A stretch of DNA of 64,000 nt from Hamadaea sp013361475 (GTDB lineage Bacteria > Actinomycetota > Actinomycetes > Mycobacteriales > Micromonosporaceae). The stretch covers positions 23,526 through 87,525 of the forward strand of contig NZ_JBFAHM010000022.1 of NCBI RefSeq assembly GCF_040654195.1. The letters run 5' to 3'. The first letter of the stretch is position 1, and every line of letters begins with the position of its first letter. The position numbers and the translations under genes were made by a program. Below the pieces are notes generated by a model that saw only the letters and a program-made list of their open reading frames with translations, did no database searches and had not been told where the DNA came from. Below, piece after piece: positions 52,887 through 61,416 of this stretch.

Positions 52887-54923
52887 TCAGGGAGTGGTGA
52901 TGTCGAGACGCTCGACCGTGACGGCGCCGCCGAGCGCCTGGGTGGCGTAGTTGAAGACGCCGTAGCGGTAGCCCATGAAGAACTGCCAGGCGTTGTTCAA
53001 CGTGAAGCCCGTGCCGAGCGGCTGGAAGGTGACGCCGTCGGTGCTGTACGCGAAGCGAGCCTGCCGACCGGATCCGGGATTGACGTCAGCGCTGACGCGA
53101 AGCCAGATCCGGCCACCGGAGACAGCGGCTCCCGCCACTTCGGTCCCCGTGCTTGTGGTGTTCCAATTGCCGTCCATGCTCAGCCCGCTGGTCATGACGA
53201 CCCTGGTGGCGCCGTTGTCCCGCCGCACGCCGATCCAGGCTGAGGAGTCCCTGAGCATGGCCAGCCCGGCTCGATCGCCGTCACGCATACTCCCGTAGTT
53301 GAGCACGACCGTGGCGGTAGACGTCGGCCCTTGAATGCGATGCGTCAGCGTGTTGCGGGCCGCGTACAAGTCGTTCGTGACGGTGGCGGTCGACAGGTGA
53401 AGACCGCTGCCGGTGGACCACTTCGTGTTGTCGGGGTTGTGGTTCCACTCGTACTGCGGTCCCAGGGTGGCCGCTGCGAACGTGTCGCTGCCGATCATCG
53501 GAGTGACCGCACGCGGCGGCGCGGGCAGGTTCGGCGACGGGTAGGAACTGCCCCAGGTGCCGTTCACGGTCGTGATGACCGGCCATCCGTCGGAGGTCCA
53601 CGTGATCGGCGCCATCACCGGAATCCGCCCGCCGGGGTACGCGTCGACGAACGCCGTGTAGTACCAGTCGCCGTTCTGCGTCTGAACCAGCCCGCCTTGG
53701 TGAGGCACACCTCCGCCGGAGACCGGGCCGGGCATGTTCAGCAGGACTTGGCGAATCTCGTAGGGCCCCCAGGGGCTGCTGGACTTGAGGATGTACTGAC
53801 CGTTGGCCGGCTTGGTCACGAAGATGTAGTAGGAGCCGTTGCGCTTGTAGAAGCGCGATCCCTCGATGTAGCCGATGCTGGACGGCGAGGTGTAGACCGC
53901 CTGCGAACGCACCTGGCTGAGACCGTCGGCCGACAATTGCGCCACGTTGATCGTGCTGCTGCCGTACGCCACATACATGGTGTCGTTGTCGTCGACGAGC
54001 AGCCCGGCGTCGTAATAGCAATTGTTGATCTGGGCACGCTTGGTCCACGTGCCGTCCACCGCCGACGCGGTGTAGACGTAGGAACGGTTGAACTCGACGC
54101 ATCCGATCCAGTAGTAGGTGCTGTTGCTTCGGCGGTAGTTGAACGCCGACGCCCAGATGCCTTTGACGTATGCCCGGCTGCCGACGAGGTTGTAGGCGGT
54201 GGAACCGAAGTCCAGCGACGGCACCGCATGCCCGGCGTACTCCCAGTGCACGAGGTCGTAGGAGCGCAGAATGGGTGCGCCCGGCGAGTAGTGCATCGTG
54301 GACGCGGTGTAGTAGTAGGTGTCGCCGACACGGATGATGTCGCCGTCGGCGAAGTCCTGCCAGACCACCGGGTTGCTGTACATCGAACCGCTGCTCCCTG
54401 GGTCGTATCCCGGGATCTGCCAGGTCCGGCTGGTCGCGGAGGTGCAGGGCAGCTGTACCAGGCCGGTGTTGTTCGCTGTCGCGTCGCCGCTGGGCACGAT
54501 GCACTTGCCGGAGTGCACGGCCACGACGTTGAATCCGCCCGAGACTGCCTGGAGCCGGAATCGCTGGTTGGTGGCCGTGTGGCAGGTCCATTGGATGACG
54601 GCCGCGTTGTCCGCGGTGGAGGCGCCGTTGACATCGACGCAACTGCCGTTGGTGACGGTGTGGATGGCGTACTGGTCGGTGGTTCCCGTGACCGGCGTGA
54701 ACGTGAAGTTCTGGTTGCTGCCGCCCCAGCAGGTCCAGAGGATCAGCTGGGTGCCGTTGGTCGCCGAGCCGTTGGGGAGATCGGCGCACGTGCGGCTGTT
54801 CTGGTTGACGAGAGTGCTGCTGAAGGTGACCGGGGCGGCCTGAGCGGGCGCACCGCCGGTGATCAGCGGAATCAGTAAGGCGGCCACGCTGAGCGCGAGC
54901 AGCCGCCTGGGTTTCGCGGGCAT
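52887..54923 (-). CDS. Secreted GH43 enzyme with N-terminal ricin domain and C-terminal sandwich
   Basis: A 678-residue protein. After the signal peptide a ricin-like trefoil spans about residues 34-168 (CADLPN, LWTCWGG, WTCHTATNQRF), unlike its C-terminal placement in the neighbours. A GH43 domain follows (DGDIIRVGDTYYYTAST, CYYDAGLLVDDNDTMYVAYG, EGSRFYKRNGSYYIFVT), then a C-terminal beta-sandwich (about 480-678). It likely acts on xylo- or arabino-oligosaccharides. Start ATG 54923. First gene of the leftward operon; the upstream region contains the CGAAAGTTTCG palindrome. Confidence 0.9.
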   Translation of the reverse strand: MPAKPRRLLALSVAALLIPLITGGAPAQAAPVTFSSTLVNQNSRTCADLPNGSATNGTQLILWTCWGGSNQNFTFTPVTGTTDQYAIHTVTNGSCVDVNGASTADNAAVIQWTCHTATNQRFRLQAVSGGFNVVAVHSGKCIVPSGDATANNTGLVQLPCTSATSRTWQIPGYDPGSSGSMYSNPVVWQDFADGDIIRVGDTYYYTASTMHYSPGAPILRSYDLVHWEYAGHAVPSLDFGSTAYNLVGSRAYVKGIWASAFNYRRSNSTYYWIGCVEFNRSYVYTASAVDGTWTKRAQINNCYYDAGLLVDDNDTMYVAYGSSTINVAQLSADGLSQVRSQAVYTSPSSIGYIEGSRFYKRNGSYYIFVTKPANGQYILKSSSPWGPYEIRQVLLNMPGPVSGGGVPHQGGLVQTQNGDWYYTAFVDAYPGGRIPVMAPITWTSDGWPVITTVNGTWGSSYPSPNLPAPPRAVTPMIGSDTFAAATLGPQYEWNHNPDNTKWSTGSGLHLSTATVTNDLYAARNTLTHRIQGPTSTATVVLNYGSMRDGDRAGLAMLRDSSAWIGVRRDNGATRVVMTSGLSMDGNWNTTSTGTEVAGAAVSGGRIWLRVSADVNPGSGRQARFAYSTDGVTFQPLGTGFTLNNAWQFFMGYRYGVFNYATQALGGAVTVERLDITTP

Positions 54924-55432
54924 GCGGAATTGTCCTCCTATCTGGACGAACGGGACTGAGCCGAGCGCCCGGAACTCGGCACAGCGAGAGATTGATCAGC
55001 AGGCGGAACTCGGTTGGGCGAGAAGGCCCAGACGCCACCACGGGATCGTTTCGACCGGATCAGCTACCGCCCACCGGTCACGAAAGTTTCGCCGGGCCAT
55101 GAACACCATGTCTCCTCCATCAGCGATGGCTGGATCGACCGCGTGTGCAACGGCCCGGCTTCACACACGGTCTGGGCATTACCGGAAAACTATCGGAAGA
55201 TCTTGCCCCAGTCAATAGATCATCTTGACTGCCAGGCAAGGCACTGACGGCCGCTGACGACGCGCCGTCGCGGGCCGACGTCATTCCATCCTCGACATCC
55301 GAGCTGCTCATTCACCACACTTAATCGATGCACTCCGAATCTTCAATGAAAATTTTCTTTGGCCGCCTTGCAAAAGGAGGCGACAATCGCCAACATTGGT
55401 GTGTGTCTATCGCGTGACCTGGGGAGGTCTAC
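54924..55432. other. 509-bp divergent control region with a xylan-operator-like palindrome
   Basis: It separates the leftward GH43 operon from the peptidoglycan-hydrolase operon. CGAAAGTTTCG at 55081-55091 is a perfect palindrome about a central G. A related half-site (GTTTCGA) lies near 55048. The part near 55330-55370 is AT-rich for this genome and may hold the lysozyme promoter. I see no gene. Confidence 0.45.
55081..55091. promoter_or_regulatory. CGAAAGTTTCG palindrome, candidate xylan/xylose operator
   Basis: The perfect 11-bp palindrome fits the CGAAA-N-TTTCG pattern reported for BxlR/XylR-type LacI regulators in actinomycetes. It lies 158 nt upstream of the GH43 start and could be bound by the LacI protein encoded at 34776. 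The assignment is inference. Confidence 0.5.
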
Positions 55433-56185
55433 ATGTCCCATCCGATCAACATTCGCCGACTGGCCGTCGCGGCCCTCACCGCGATCGCGACGACCGCCAC
55501 CACGCTGATCCTCAGCGCCAACCCCGCCGCCGCGGCCACCGTCGCCGGCGTCGACGTCTCCCACTACCAGGGAACGATCAACTGGACGAGCGTCCGCAAC
55601 GCCGGCATCCAGTTCGCGTACATCAAGGCGACCGAGGGCACCAGCTACAAGGACTCCGCCTTCAACGCCAACTACACCAACGCCTACTACGCGGGCGTCA
55701 TCCGCGGGGCGTACCACTTCGCCCGGCCGAACATCTCCTCCGGCGCGACGCAGGCCAACTACCTGGCCAGCAACGGCGGCGCATGGTCAGCCGACAGCCG
55801 CACCCTGCCGGCCGCCTTGGACCTGGAGGCCAACCCCTACAGCGGCGGCTACTGCTACGGCCTGAGCACCTCCGGGATGCGCAGCTGGATCCAGGACTTC
55901 CTCAACACGTACAAGTCCCGGACCACCCGGTACGCCGTCATCTACACCACGACGAGCTGGTGGAACACCTGCACCGGCAGCTGGACGGCACCGTGGGCCA
56001 ACCACCCGCTCTGGGTCGCCCGATGGGCGTCGTCGGCCGGCACCCTGCCCGCGGGCGCTCCGGTGTGGAGCTTCTGGCAGTACACCAGCAGCGGCAGCGT
56101 CTCCGGCATCAGCGGCGCAGTCGACCGCGACTACTGGAACGGCGACCGCACGCGACTGATCGCTCTGGCCAACAACACCGCCTGA
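55433..56185 (+). CDS. Secreted GH25 lysozyme (N-acetylmuramidase)
   Basis: A 250-residue protein starting at ATG 55433 (GGGGAGG upstream) with a signal peptide ending NPAAAATVA. The single GH25 domain has GVDVSHYQG, FAYIKATEG, AALDLEANP (catalytic DxE) and a final AVDRDYWNG Asp. It cleaves the MurNAc-GlcNAc bond of peptidoglycan outside the cell. First of three peptidoglycan-degrading genes on this strand, followed by a terminator hairpin. Confidence 0.93.
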   Translation: MSHPINIRRLAVAALTAIATTATTLILSANPAAAATVAGVDVSHYQGTINWTSVRNAGIQFAYIKATEGTSYKDSAFNANYTNAYYAGVIRGAYHFARPNISSGATQANYLASNGGAWSADSRTLPAALDLEANPYSGGYCYGLSTSGMRSWIQDFLNTYKSRTTRYAVIYTTTSWWNTCTGSWTAPWANHPLWVARWASSAGTLPAGAPVWSFWQYTSSGSVSGISGAVDRDYWNGDRTRLIALANNTA

Positions 56186-56196
56186 CCCGCACCGAT

Positions 56197-56228
56197 GCCG
56201 CGGCCCGGTCTCGTTTCCGGGCCGCGGC
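56197..56228 (+). terminator. Hairpin between lysozyme and amidase genes
   Basis: A 12-bp stem, GCCGCGGCCCGG at 56197-56208 and CCGGGCCGCGGC at 56217-56228, with an 8-nt loop (TCTCGTTT). It starts 11 nt after the lysozyme stop and may make the two downstream genes partly independent. Confidence 0.75.
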
Positions 56229-56295
56229 GTCGCACAGCCGGAGCGACAGTCGTCACCAAGACAAGACGGTCACCACCGAGACAACGGGAGGAACG

Positions 56296-56958
56296 ATGAA
56301 CCACGTGCGGCTGAGCCGACGAGCCCTCGTGCTGGCCGGCGGCGGGCTGCTCCTCGGCGGCTCGGCCGGGCTGGTGCCCGCGCGCCGCTCCTACGCCGCG
56401 GTCACCCCGCCGCGGGTCTACACCCGCGCCGAGTGGAGCGCCCGGCCGCCCTCCTCGCCGATCACCGTGCTCGCCACACCGCCCGACCACATCGTCGTGC
56501 ACCACACCGCCAGCGGGAACACGACCGACTACTCGCTGCTGCAGGCCGGGCGGCTGTCCCACTGGATCCAGGACCTGCACATGGACACCAACGGCTGGGC
56601 CGACGCCGGTCAGCAGCTGACCATCAGCCGCGGCGGCTACGTCCTGGAGGGACGCGACAAGAGCCTCACCGCGATCGCCAACGGCCGGCTCGCCGTGGGC
56701 GCCCAGACCGCGAACCAGAACAGCCACACCATCGGCATCGAGAACGAGGGCACGTACGTCACCCAGAACACCACGACGATGCTGTTCAGCTCGCTGGTCC
56801 AGACCTGCGCGTGGCTGTGCTCCGCCTACGGCCTCGACCCGTACGCCGCGATCGTCGGCCACCGCGACTACGTCACGACCACGCAATGCCCCGGCGACGT
56901 GTTGTACGGGCGGCTGCCCGAACTCCGTGACCGCACCGCCGCGCTGCTGAGCGCCTGA
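56296..56958 (+). CDS. Tat-exported N-acetylmuramoyl-L-alanine amidase (PGRP/Amidase_2)
   Basis: ATG 56296 follows GGGAGGAAC. The 220-residue protein starts with a twin-arginine signal (RLSRRALVLAGGGLLLGG). Zinc ligands are visible as HIVVHHTA (His), AIVGHRDYVTT (His) and TQCPGD (Cys), and RAEWSARPP opens the domain as in peptidoglycan-recognition proteins. It cuts the amide bond between muramic acid and the peptide stem. It is followed after 11 nt by a second lysozyme, so the two are probably cotranscribed. Confidence 0.92.
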   Translation: MNHVRLSRRALVLAGGGLLLGGSAGLVPARRSYAAVTPPRVYTRAEWSARPPSSPITVLATPPDHIVVHHTASGNTTDYSLLQAGRLSHWIQDLHMDTNGWADAGQQLTISRGGYVLEGRDKSLTAIANGRLAVGAQTANQNSHTIGIENEGTYVTQNTTTMLFSSLVQTCAWLCSAYGLDPYAAIVGHRDYVTTTQCPGDVLYGRLPELRDRTAALLSA

Positions 56959-56969
56959 GGGAGGAGAGC

Positions 56970-57734
56970 ATGAAACGCAGCATCCCGTTGGCCGTCGCCG
57001 CCGCCCTCCTGTGCGCCCTGGTCGCTGGGCCCGCCGTCGACGCCGCCGAGGTCGACGCACCGCCGGCCGCCCAGGCCGCTGCCGTCGCCGGCACTCCGGG
57101 GATCGATGTGAACAGCTGGAACGGCACCATCGACTGGACCAACGTGCACAACTCCGGGGTCCAGTGGGCGTACATCAAGGCGACCGAAGGCACCAGTGTC
57201 AAAGACTCGGCCTTCAACTCGAACTACCCGGCCGCCTACTACGCCGGGGTCATCCGCGGCGCGTACCACCTCGCCCGGCCCAACCTGTCCACCGGGACCG
57301 TGCAGGCCGACTTCCTGGCCGCGAACGGCGGCGCCTGGTCCGCCGACGGCAAGACCCTCCCGGCCGCCCTCGACATCGAACCCAATCCGTTCTCCGGCGG
57401 ATACTGCTACGGGCTGACCCAGACCGCCATGGTGAACTGGATCAACGCCTTCCTCACCGAGTACCGGGCCCGCACGACCCGGTGGGCGGTCATCCACACC
57501 ACCTTGTCCTTCTGGAAGATCTGCACCGGCGACTACGCCGGCTTCGCCACGAAGAGCCCGCTGTCGATCATCCGCTGGGACACCGGCCCGGGCACCCTCC
57601 CGGCGGGCTGGAGCGTCTACACCTTCTGGCAGTCGACCAACTGCCGGACGACCTCCGGCATCACCGGCTGCGCCGACGGCTCCGTCTTCAACGGCGCCTA
57701 CGACCGCCTGGTCGCGCTCGCCAACAACACCTGA
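56970..57734 (+). CDS. Second secreted GH25 lysozyme, divergent copy
   Basis: A 254-residue protein with a signal peptide and GH25 features: GIDVNSWNGTIDW, WAYIKATEGTS, AALDIEPNP (DxE retained) and a C-terminal CADGSVFNG Asp. Compared with the first lysozyme the DVSHYQG loop reads DVNSWNG, so substrate fit may differ, for example modified peptidoglycan. The two share most of their length, indicating duplication. Last gene of the set; the 13-bp hairpin at 57745-57776 ends it. Confidence 0.9.
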   Translation: MKRSIPLAVAAALLCALVAGPAVDAAEVDAPPAAQAAAVAGTPGIDVNSWNGTIDWTNVHNSGVQWAYIKATEGTSVKDSAFNSNYPAAYYAGVIRGAYHLARPNLSTGTVQADFLAANGGAWSADGKTLPAALDIEPNPFSGGYCYGLTQTAMVNWINAFLTEYRARTTRWAVIHTTLSFWKICTGDYAGFATKSPLSIIRWDTGPGTLPAGWSVYTFWQSTNCRTTSGITGCADGSVFNGAYDRLVALANNT

Positions 57735-57744
57735 CCGGTGCGGA

Positions 57745-57776
57745 GCCCGGTCGCCGCCCGCACGCGGCGACCGGGC
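57745..57776. terminator. Bidirectional terminator
   Basis: 13-bp stem, GCCCGGTCGCCGC at 57745-57757 and GCGGCGACCGGGC at 57764-57776, with a 6-nt loop, between the second lysozyme and the convergent GH9 cellulase. Confidence 0.9.
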
Positions 57777-57782
57777 AATCGG

Positions 57783-60700
57783 TCACGGACCCGCGCAGGG
57801 CGTCCCGTTGAGGGTCACCAACGACGGCTTCGGATTCGCGTACGCACCACCGACCGTGGCGTTGAAGCCCACGTACGCGGTGGCGCCGGGCTGGAGCCGA
57901 GCGTTGTAGGACTCGTTGACCGCCGAGACCACGGCGCCCGACTGAGTCACCCGGCCCATCCACGCCTCACGGATCTTCTGGTCACCGGTGAAGGCGAACC
58001 GGATCGTCCAGCCGTCGACCGTGCTCGTTCCCGTGTTGGTGACCGCCAGCTGTGCGGTGAACCCCGCACCGTCGGCCCAGGGACCGTAGTTGTCGTAGGT
58101 CACCCGGCAGGTCGGGGTCCCCGTCGGCTGAGCGGTGCCCTGATCGGCGAGGAAGGACGACAGCCACGCCAGCGACGAGTTCCAGTTGATCGCCACCTCG
58201 TTGGTCGCGTATGAGTTGATGTCGTCGACGTAGCAGAACATCGGCTTGCAGCCGGCCAGCAACTGCTGGGCGAACGGGTCGTCCAGTCCCGCGTTCGCAC
58301 CGCCGGCGAGCGAGCCCGCGGGCGGGTGCGGCAGCGACGCGTCGAGCTGGTGGCTGTAGATGCGAGTGTGCTGGTTCTCCGACGCGTGCTCGCCCCAACC
58401 GGTCACATAGGACTGGTTGAGCGCGTTGCGGCCGAGGATGTAGTCCATCGCCTGAACCGCACCGTCTCGGTACGCGGCCACGCCGGACAGGTCGTACGCC
58501 GTCGCGAGGACGATCGCGTTGTTGATGATGTTGCTGTTGCCGCCCCAGAAGTACGCACCCGCCGTGCCGGGCATGGGCAGCCCGTACGGCTGACCGGCCT
58601 GCGTGGCGAGGTAGGCGTCGGCCGCCGTCAGCACCGACTGGCGTACGCGGGACTTGTCCGCCGCCGGCAACGCGCTCGGGACGGTGGCCAGGTCGAGCCG
58701 GCCGAGGGCGGCGGTGCTGCCCCAGCTGAAGCCGGTCGCGCTGAACACGTCGCCGGTGTGGTGACGCGAGGCGGTGACGTCGGCGAGGTAGGCGGCCGCA
58801 CCGGTGGTCAGGTACAGCTCCGCCGCCGCCCAGTAGAACTCGTCGCTGACGTCGTTGTCGCTGTAGGAGCCACCACCGTTGCCGTCATTGGGATCGGCGT
58901 AGATCGCCGGGTGGGCCTTCGCCGCCGTGTACGCCTTCTTCGCCGCCGCCAGCGCACGATCGGCGAACGCCTTGTCGTAGGGGGCGAACAAGCGGGCGCC
59001 CTGCGCGGCGACGGCCGCGAGGTTGAGGGTGGCCGCCGTGGACGGCGGGTGCAGCTCGCGCGGCTGCGGATCGTCCTGGGGCTGCAACGGCAGGCCGGTC
59101 CAATTGCGGTCGTGCACCTTGTGGTGCGCCATACCGGCCAGCGCCTGACCGTCGGGGACCTGCATGCGCAGCAGGAACTCCAGCTCCCAGCGCGCCTCGT
59201 CGAGCACGTCCGGCACGCTGTTGCCCCGTTCGGGCACGCGCAGCGTCGAGTCGCCGAGCCCGGCGCCGAACCGGCCGGTCACCGCCGTCTTCGTCCGCTC
59301 GTACGCGCCGAGCAGCTGCGCCGTCGCGATCCCGCCGTTGACGACGTACTTGCCGTGGTCACCCGCGTCGTACCAGCCGCCGCGGACGTCCAGCCGGTAG
59401 TCGCAGACGCCGGCCTGGCACGGCACATCCGTGTCGCCCTGGTTCGGGGCCACGCCCAGATGCCCGGCCGGGCGGGCGTACTGGTCGCCGACGAGCGAAC
59501 CGTCGATGGCGATGCCGCTGCGCTGGGTGTAGAAGAACTGCAGGGAATCGGAGCGCAGCTGCTGATACACCGCGCCGATGTCGAACGGGTGACTGGTCTG
59601 CCCGTCGGCCACCAGCGTGTACCCGGTTCCTGCCGTGGCGTACCCACTGAAGTCGATGGTGTGGACGTTCTGCCCGGAGGCGGCGTCGATGCCGCGTGGC
59701 GTCGTCTGGCCGGTGGCGACGACGGAGCCGGCGCCGTTGTGGAGTTCCCACGGCAGCGCGGTGGTCGCCTCGGTGACCAGCGTCGCGTGCTTGGGACCGG
59801 TCGGCAGGTAACCCACCTGGTTGACGCGGACCCGCGGGCCGGTGTCCGGCACGTAGGGCGGCTCCTCCTCGCCGCCGAGCAGGGAGACGTTGTCGATGCA
59901 CAGGCTGTACGCGGCGGTGTTGCCGCCCACCTGGAACGCGACCTGCGCGGCGTCGGTGTCCTCGGTCGCGGTGAAGGTGTACGCGAAGTGCCCACCCGCC
60001 GCCGTCATCGGGATGTCGCGGGCGAAGTAGGAGGTGTACGGCGTGGCGCCGAGCTGGACGACGACCCGCACGGTCGCGCCGGGGTCGGCGGCGGCGTCGA
60101 AGGAGAACGCGTATTCGTGTCCGGCCAGCAGTGCCACGTCGTTCTGGCCGACACCGGCGTCCCACGGGTTGGCCAGCCCACCCGGCACGCTCGTGCACAG
60201 GCGTCCGGCGACCACGCCGGTCCCCGTGGTGCCGTAGGTGTACCAGCCGGAGGTTCCGTCGCCGAAGTCGCCGTTGTCGACCTGCTCGGGCCCGTCGCCG
60301 CCGGTACCGGAGTCCTCGCTGGACAGCGAGACGTCGTCCAGGCAGAAGGTGTACGCCGTGGCGGCGCCGAGCTGGAAGGTCAGGGTGCCGTTGGCCGAGT
60401 CGATTCCGGCGGTGAAGGTGTAGGTGAACGTCTGGGCCGTGGGCGTGAGCGCGACGTCCCGGGACAGCGCCGCGGTGTACGGCGCCTCGTTCAGCTGGAC
60501 GTTGGCCTTGACCGTGGTCGCCACGCTGGCCGAGGCGGAGAAGCGCAGCGTGTAGTCGGCTCCGTCGATCAGGGGTACGCCGTTGTGGCCGACGCTGACG
60601 TCCCAGGGATTGGCGCTGCCCGAGGGGATGTCGGCACACATCCGTCCAGAGTCGACGGTGAGCGCGGTGTTGGCCGTCGCCCACCACGGGTCGGTGCCGG

Positions 60701-60830
60701 TGTCGAACGAGCCGTTCGTGATGTGCTCGACCGGCGCCGCGTGGGCGGGCACCGCCGAGGTCGTCGCAGAGGTGATGGCGAGCAGAGCGGCGCCGAGCGC
60801 ACCGCCGATCCGCCGGAAGGCATGGGACAT
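57783..60830 (-). CDS. Secreted modular GH9 cellulase with tandem CBM4_9 and C-terminal CBM2
   Basis: ATG 60830 gives a 1015-residue protein; longer frames to 61292 are spurious. After a signal peptide (about 1-32) come two CBM4_9-like domains (ITNGSFDTGTDPWWAT and VDNGDFGDGTSGWYTY), a CelD_N Ig domain (RVRVNQVGYLPTGPKHATLV) and the GH9 barrel with GGWYDAGDHGKYVVNGG, the His region HTRIYSHQLD and DINSYATNEVAINWN. A C-terminal CBM2 (CRVTYDNYGPWADGAGF) binds crystalline cellulose. It releases cello-oligosaccharides. No ricin domain is present, unlike the other CAZymes. A perfect CebR box lies upstream. Confidence 0.93.
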   Translation of the reverse strand: MSHAFRRIGGALGAALLAITSATTSAVPAHAAPVEHITNGSFDTGTDPWWATANTALTVDSGRMCADIPSGSANPWDVSVGHNGVPLIDGADYTLRFSASASVATTVKANVQLNEAPYTAALSRDVALTPTAQTFTYTFTAGIDSANGTLTFQLGAATAYTFCLDDVSLSSEDSGTGGDGPEQVDNGDFGDGTSGWYTYGTTGTGVVAGRLCTSVPGGLANPWDAGVGQNDVALLAGHEYAFSFDAAADPGATVRVVVQLGATPYTSYFARDIPMTAAGGHFAYTFTATEDTDAAQVAFQVGGNTAAYSLCIDNVSLLGGEEEPPYVPDTGPRVRVNQVGYLPTGPKHATLVTEATTALPWELHNGAGSVVATGQTTPRGIDAASGQNVHTIDFSGYATAGTGYTLVADGQTSHPFDIGAVYQQLRSDSLQFFYTQRSGIAIDGSLVGDQYARPAGHLGVAPNQGDTDVPCQAGVCDYRLDVRGGWYDAGDHGKYVVNGGIATAQLLGAYERTKTAVTGRFGAGLGDSTLRVPERGNSVPDVLDEARWELEFLLRMQVPDGQALAGMAHHKVHDRNWTGLPLQPQDDPQPRELHPPSTAATLNLAAVAAQGARLFAPYDKAFADRALAAAKKAYTAAKAHPAIYADPNDGNGGGSYSDNDVSDEFYWAAAELYLTTGAAAYLADVTASRHHTGDVFSATGFSWGSTAALGRLDLATVPSALPAADKSRVRQSVLTAADAYLATQAGQPYGLPMPGTAGAYFWGGNSNIINNAIVLATAYDLSGVAAYRDGAVQAMDYILGRNALNQSYVTGWGEHASENQHTRIYSHQLDASLPHPPAGSLAGGANAGLDDPFAQQLLAGCKPMFCYVDDINSYATNEVAINWNSSLAWLSSFLADQGTAQPTGTPTCRVTYDNYGPWADGAGFTAQLAVTNTGTSTVDGWTIRFAFTGDQKIREAWMGRVTQSGAVVSAVNESYNARLQPGATAYVGFNATVGGAYANPKPSLVTLNGTPCAGP

Positions 60831-60853
60831 GGGGCGGTCCTTCCTGCAAAGTA

Positions 60854-60871
60854 GCTGGGAGCGCTCCCAGC
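60854..60871 (-). promoter_or_regulatory. CebR operator of the cellulase gene
   Basis: GCTGGGAGCGCTCCCAGC is an 18-bp perfect palindrome containing TGGGAGCGCTCCCA, the established Streptomyces CebR box. It is 24-41 nt upstream of the cellulase ATG. CebR represses cellulase genes until cellobiose is present. The regulator itself is outside this window. Confidence 0.85.
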
Positions 60872-60978
60872 ATTTCGCGAATGTTGCCAGGTTACCGCTT
60901 CGCATGTCAATCCATGAATCACCGGTGATGTGCCGGTGGGGCGGCTTCATTGGCACCCCACTCAGCGCCGGAAGGCGA

Positions 60979-61416
60979 CTACGCCACCAGCGGACGGCTC
61001 CGGCGTCGGAGCACCCCGAGCAGCGAGTCGAGCGACCAGGCCCCCGGACCAAGCACCGCGACGAGGAAGAAGCACCAGCAGAACAGCGCGGCCAATTCGC
61101 CGCCGTTCTTGAGCGGCACCAGCGCCGTCGGCTGATGCACGACGAAGTACGCGTACGCCATCGAGCCGGAGCACAGCAGGGCGGACCACCGCGTACCCAG
61201 CCCGAGGAGGACGAGCACTCCGCCGGCCAGCTGAATGACCGCCGCCCACCAACCAGGCCACTGCCCGGCAGGAATCGTGGCACCGGTGCCACGATTGCCG
61301 CCGAGGATTCCGAACAACGACGCCGCTCCGTGCATCGTGAACAACAGACTGACCACGACCCGGAACAGTGCCACTGCGTGGGGCTGGAGCTCGGCCATTG
61401 ACAATCTTGACTTCAT
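60979..61416 (-). CDS. DoxX family membrane protein
   Basis: A 145-residue four-helix membrane protein: ALFRVVVSLLFTMHGAASLFG, WAAVIQLAGGVLVLLGLGTRWSALLCSGSMAYAYFVVH and ALFCWCFFLVAVLGPGAWSLDS are the DoxX/SURF4 pattern. Function is poorly defined (some link to thiosulfate or redox stress systems). ATG 61416 or 61398 could be the start; neither has a clear ribosome binding site. It is divergent from the hypothetical/clpC pair. Confidence 0.85.
   Translation of the reverse strand: MKSRLSMAELQPHAVALFRVVVSLLFTMHGAASLFGILGGNRGTGATIPAGQWPGWWAAVIQLAGGVLVLLGLGTRWSALLCSGSMAYAYFVVHQPTALVPLKNGGELAALFCWCFFLVAVLGPGAWSLDSLLGVLRRRSRPLVA

Noticed and set aside
57783..61292. Extended cellulase frame up to 61292
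   Set aside because: It would overlap the DoxX gene and the CebR box; ATG 60830 begins a signal peptide.
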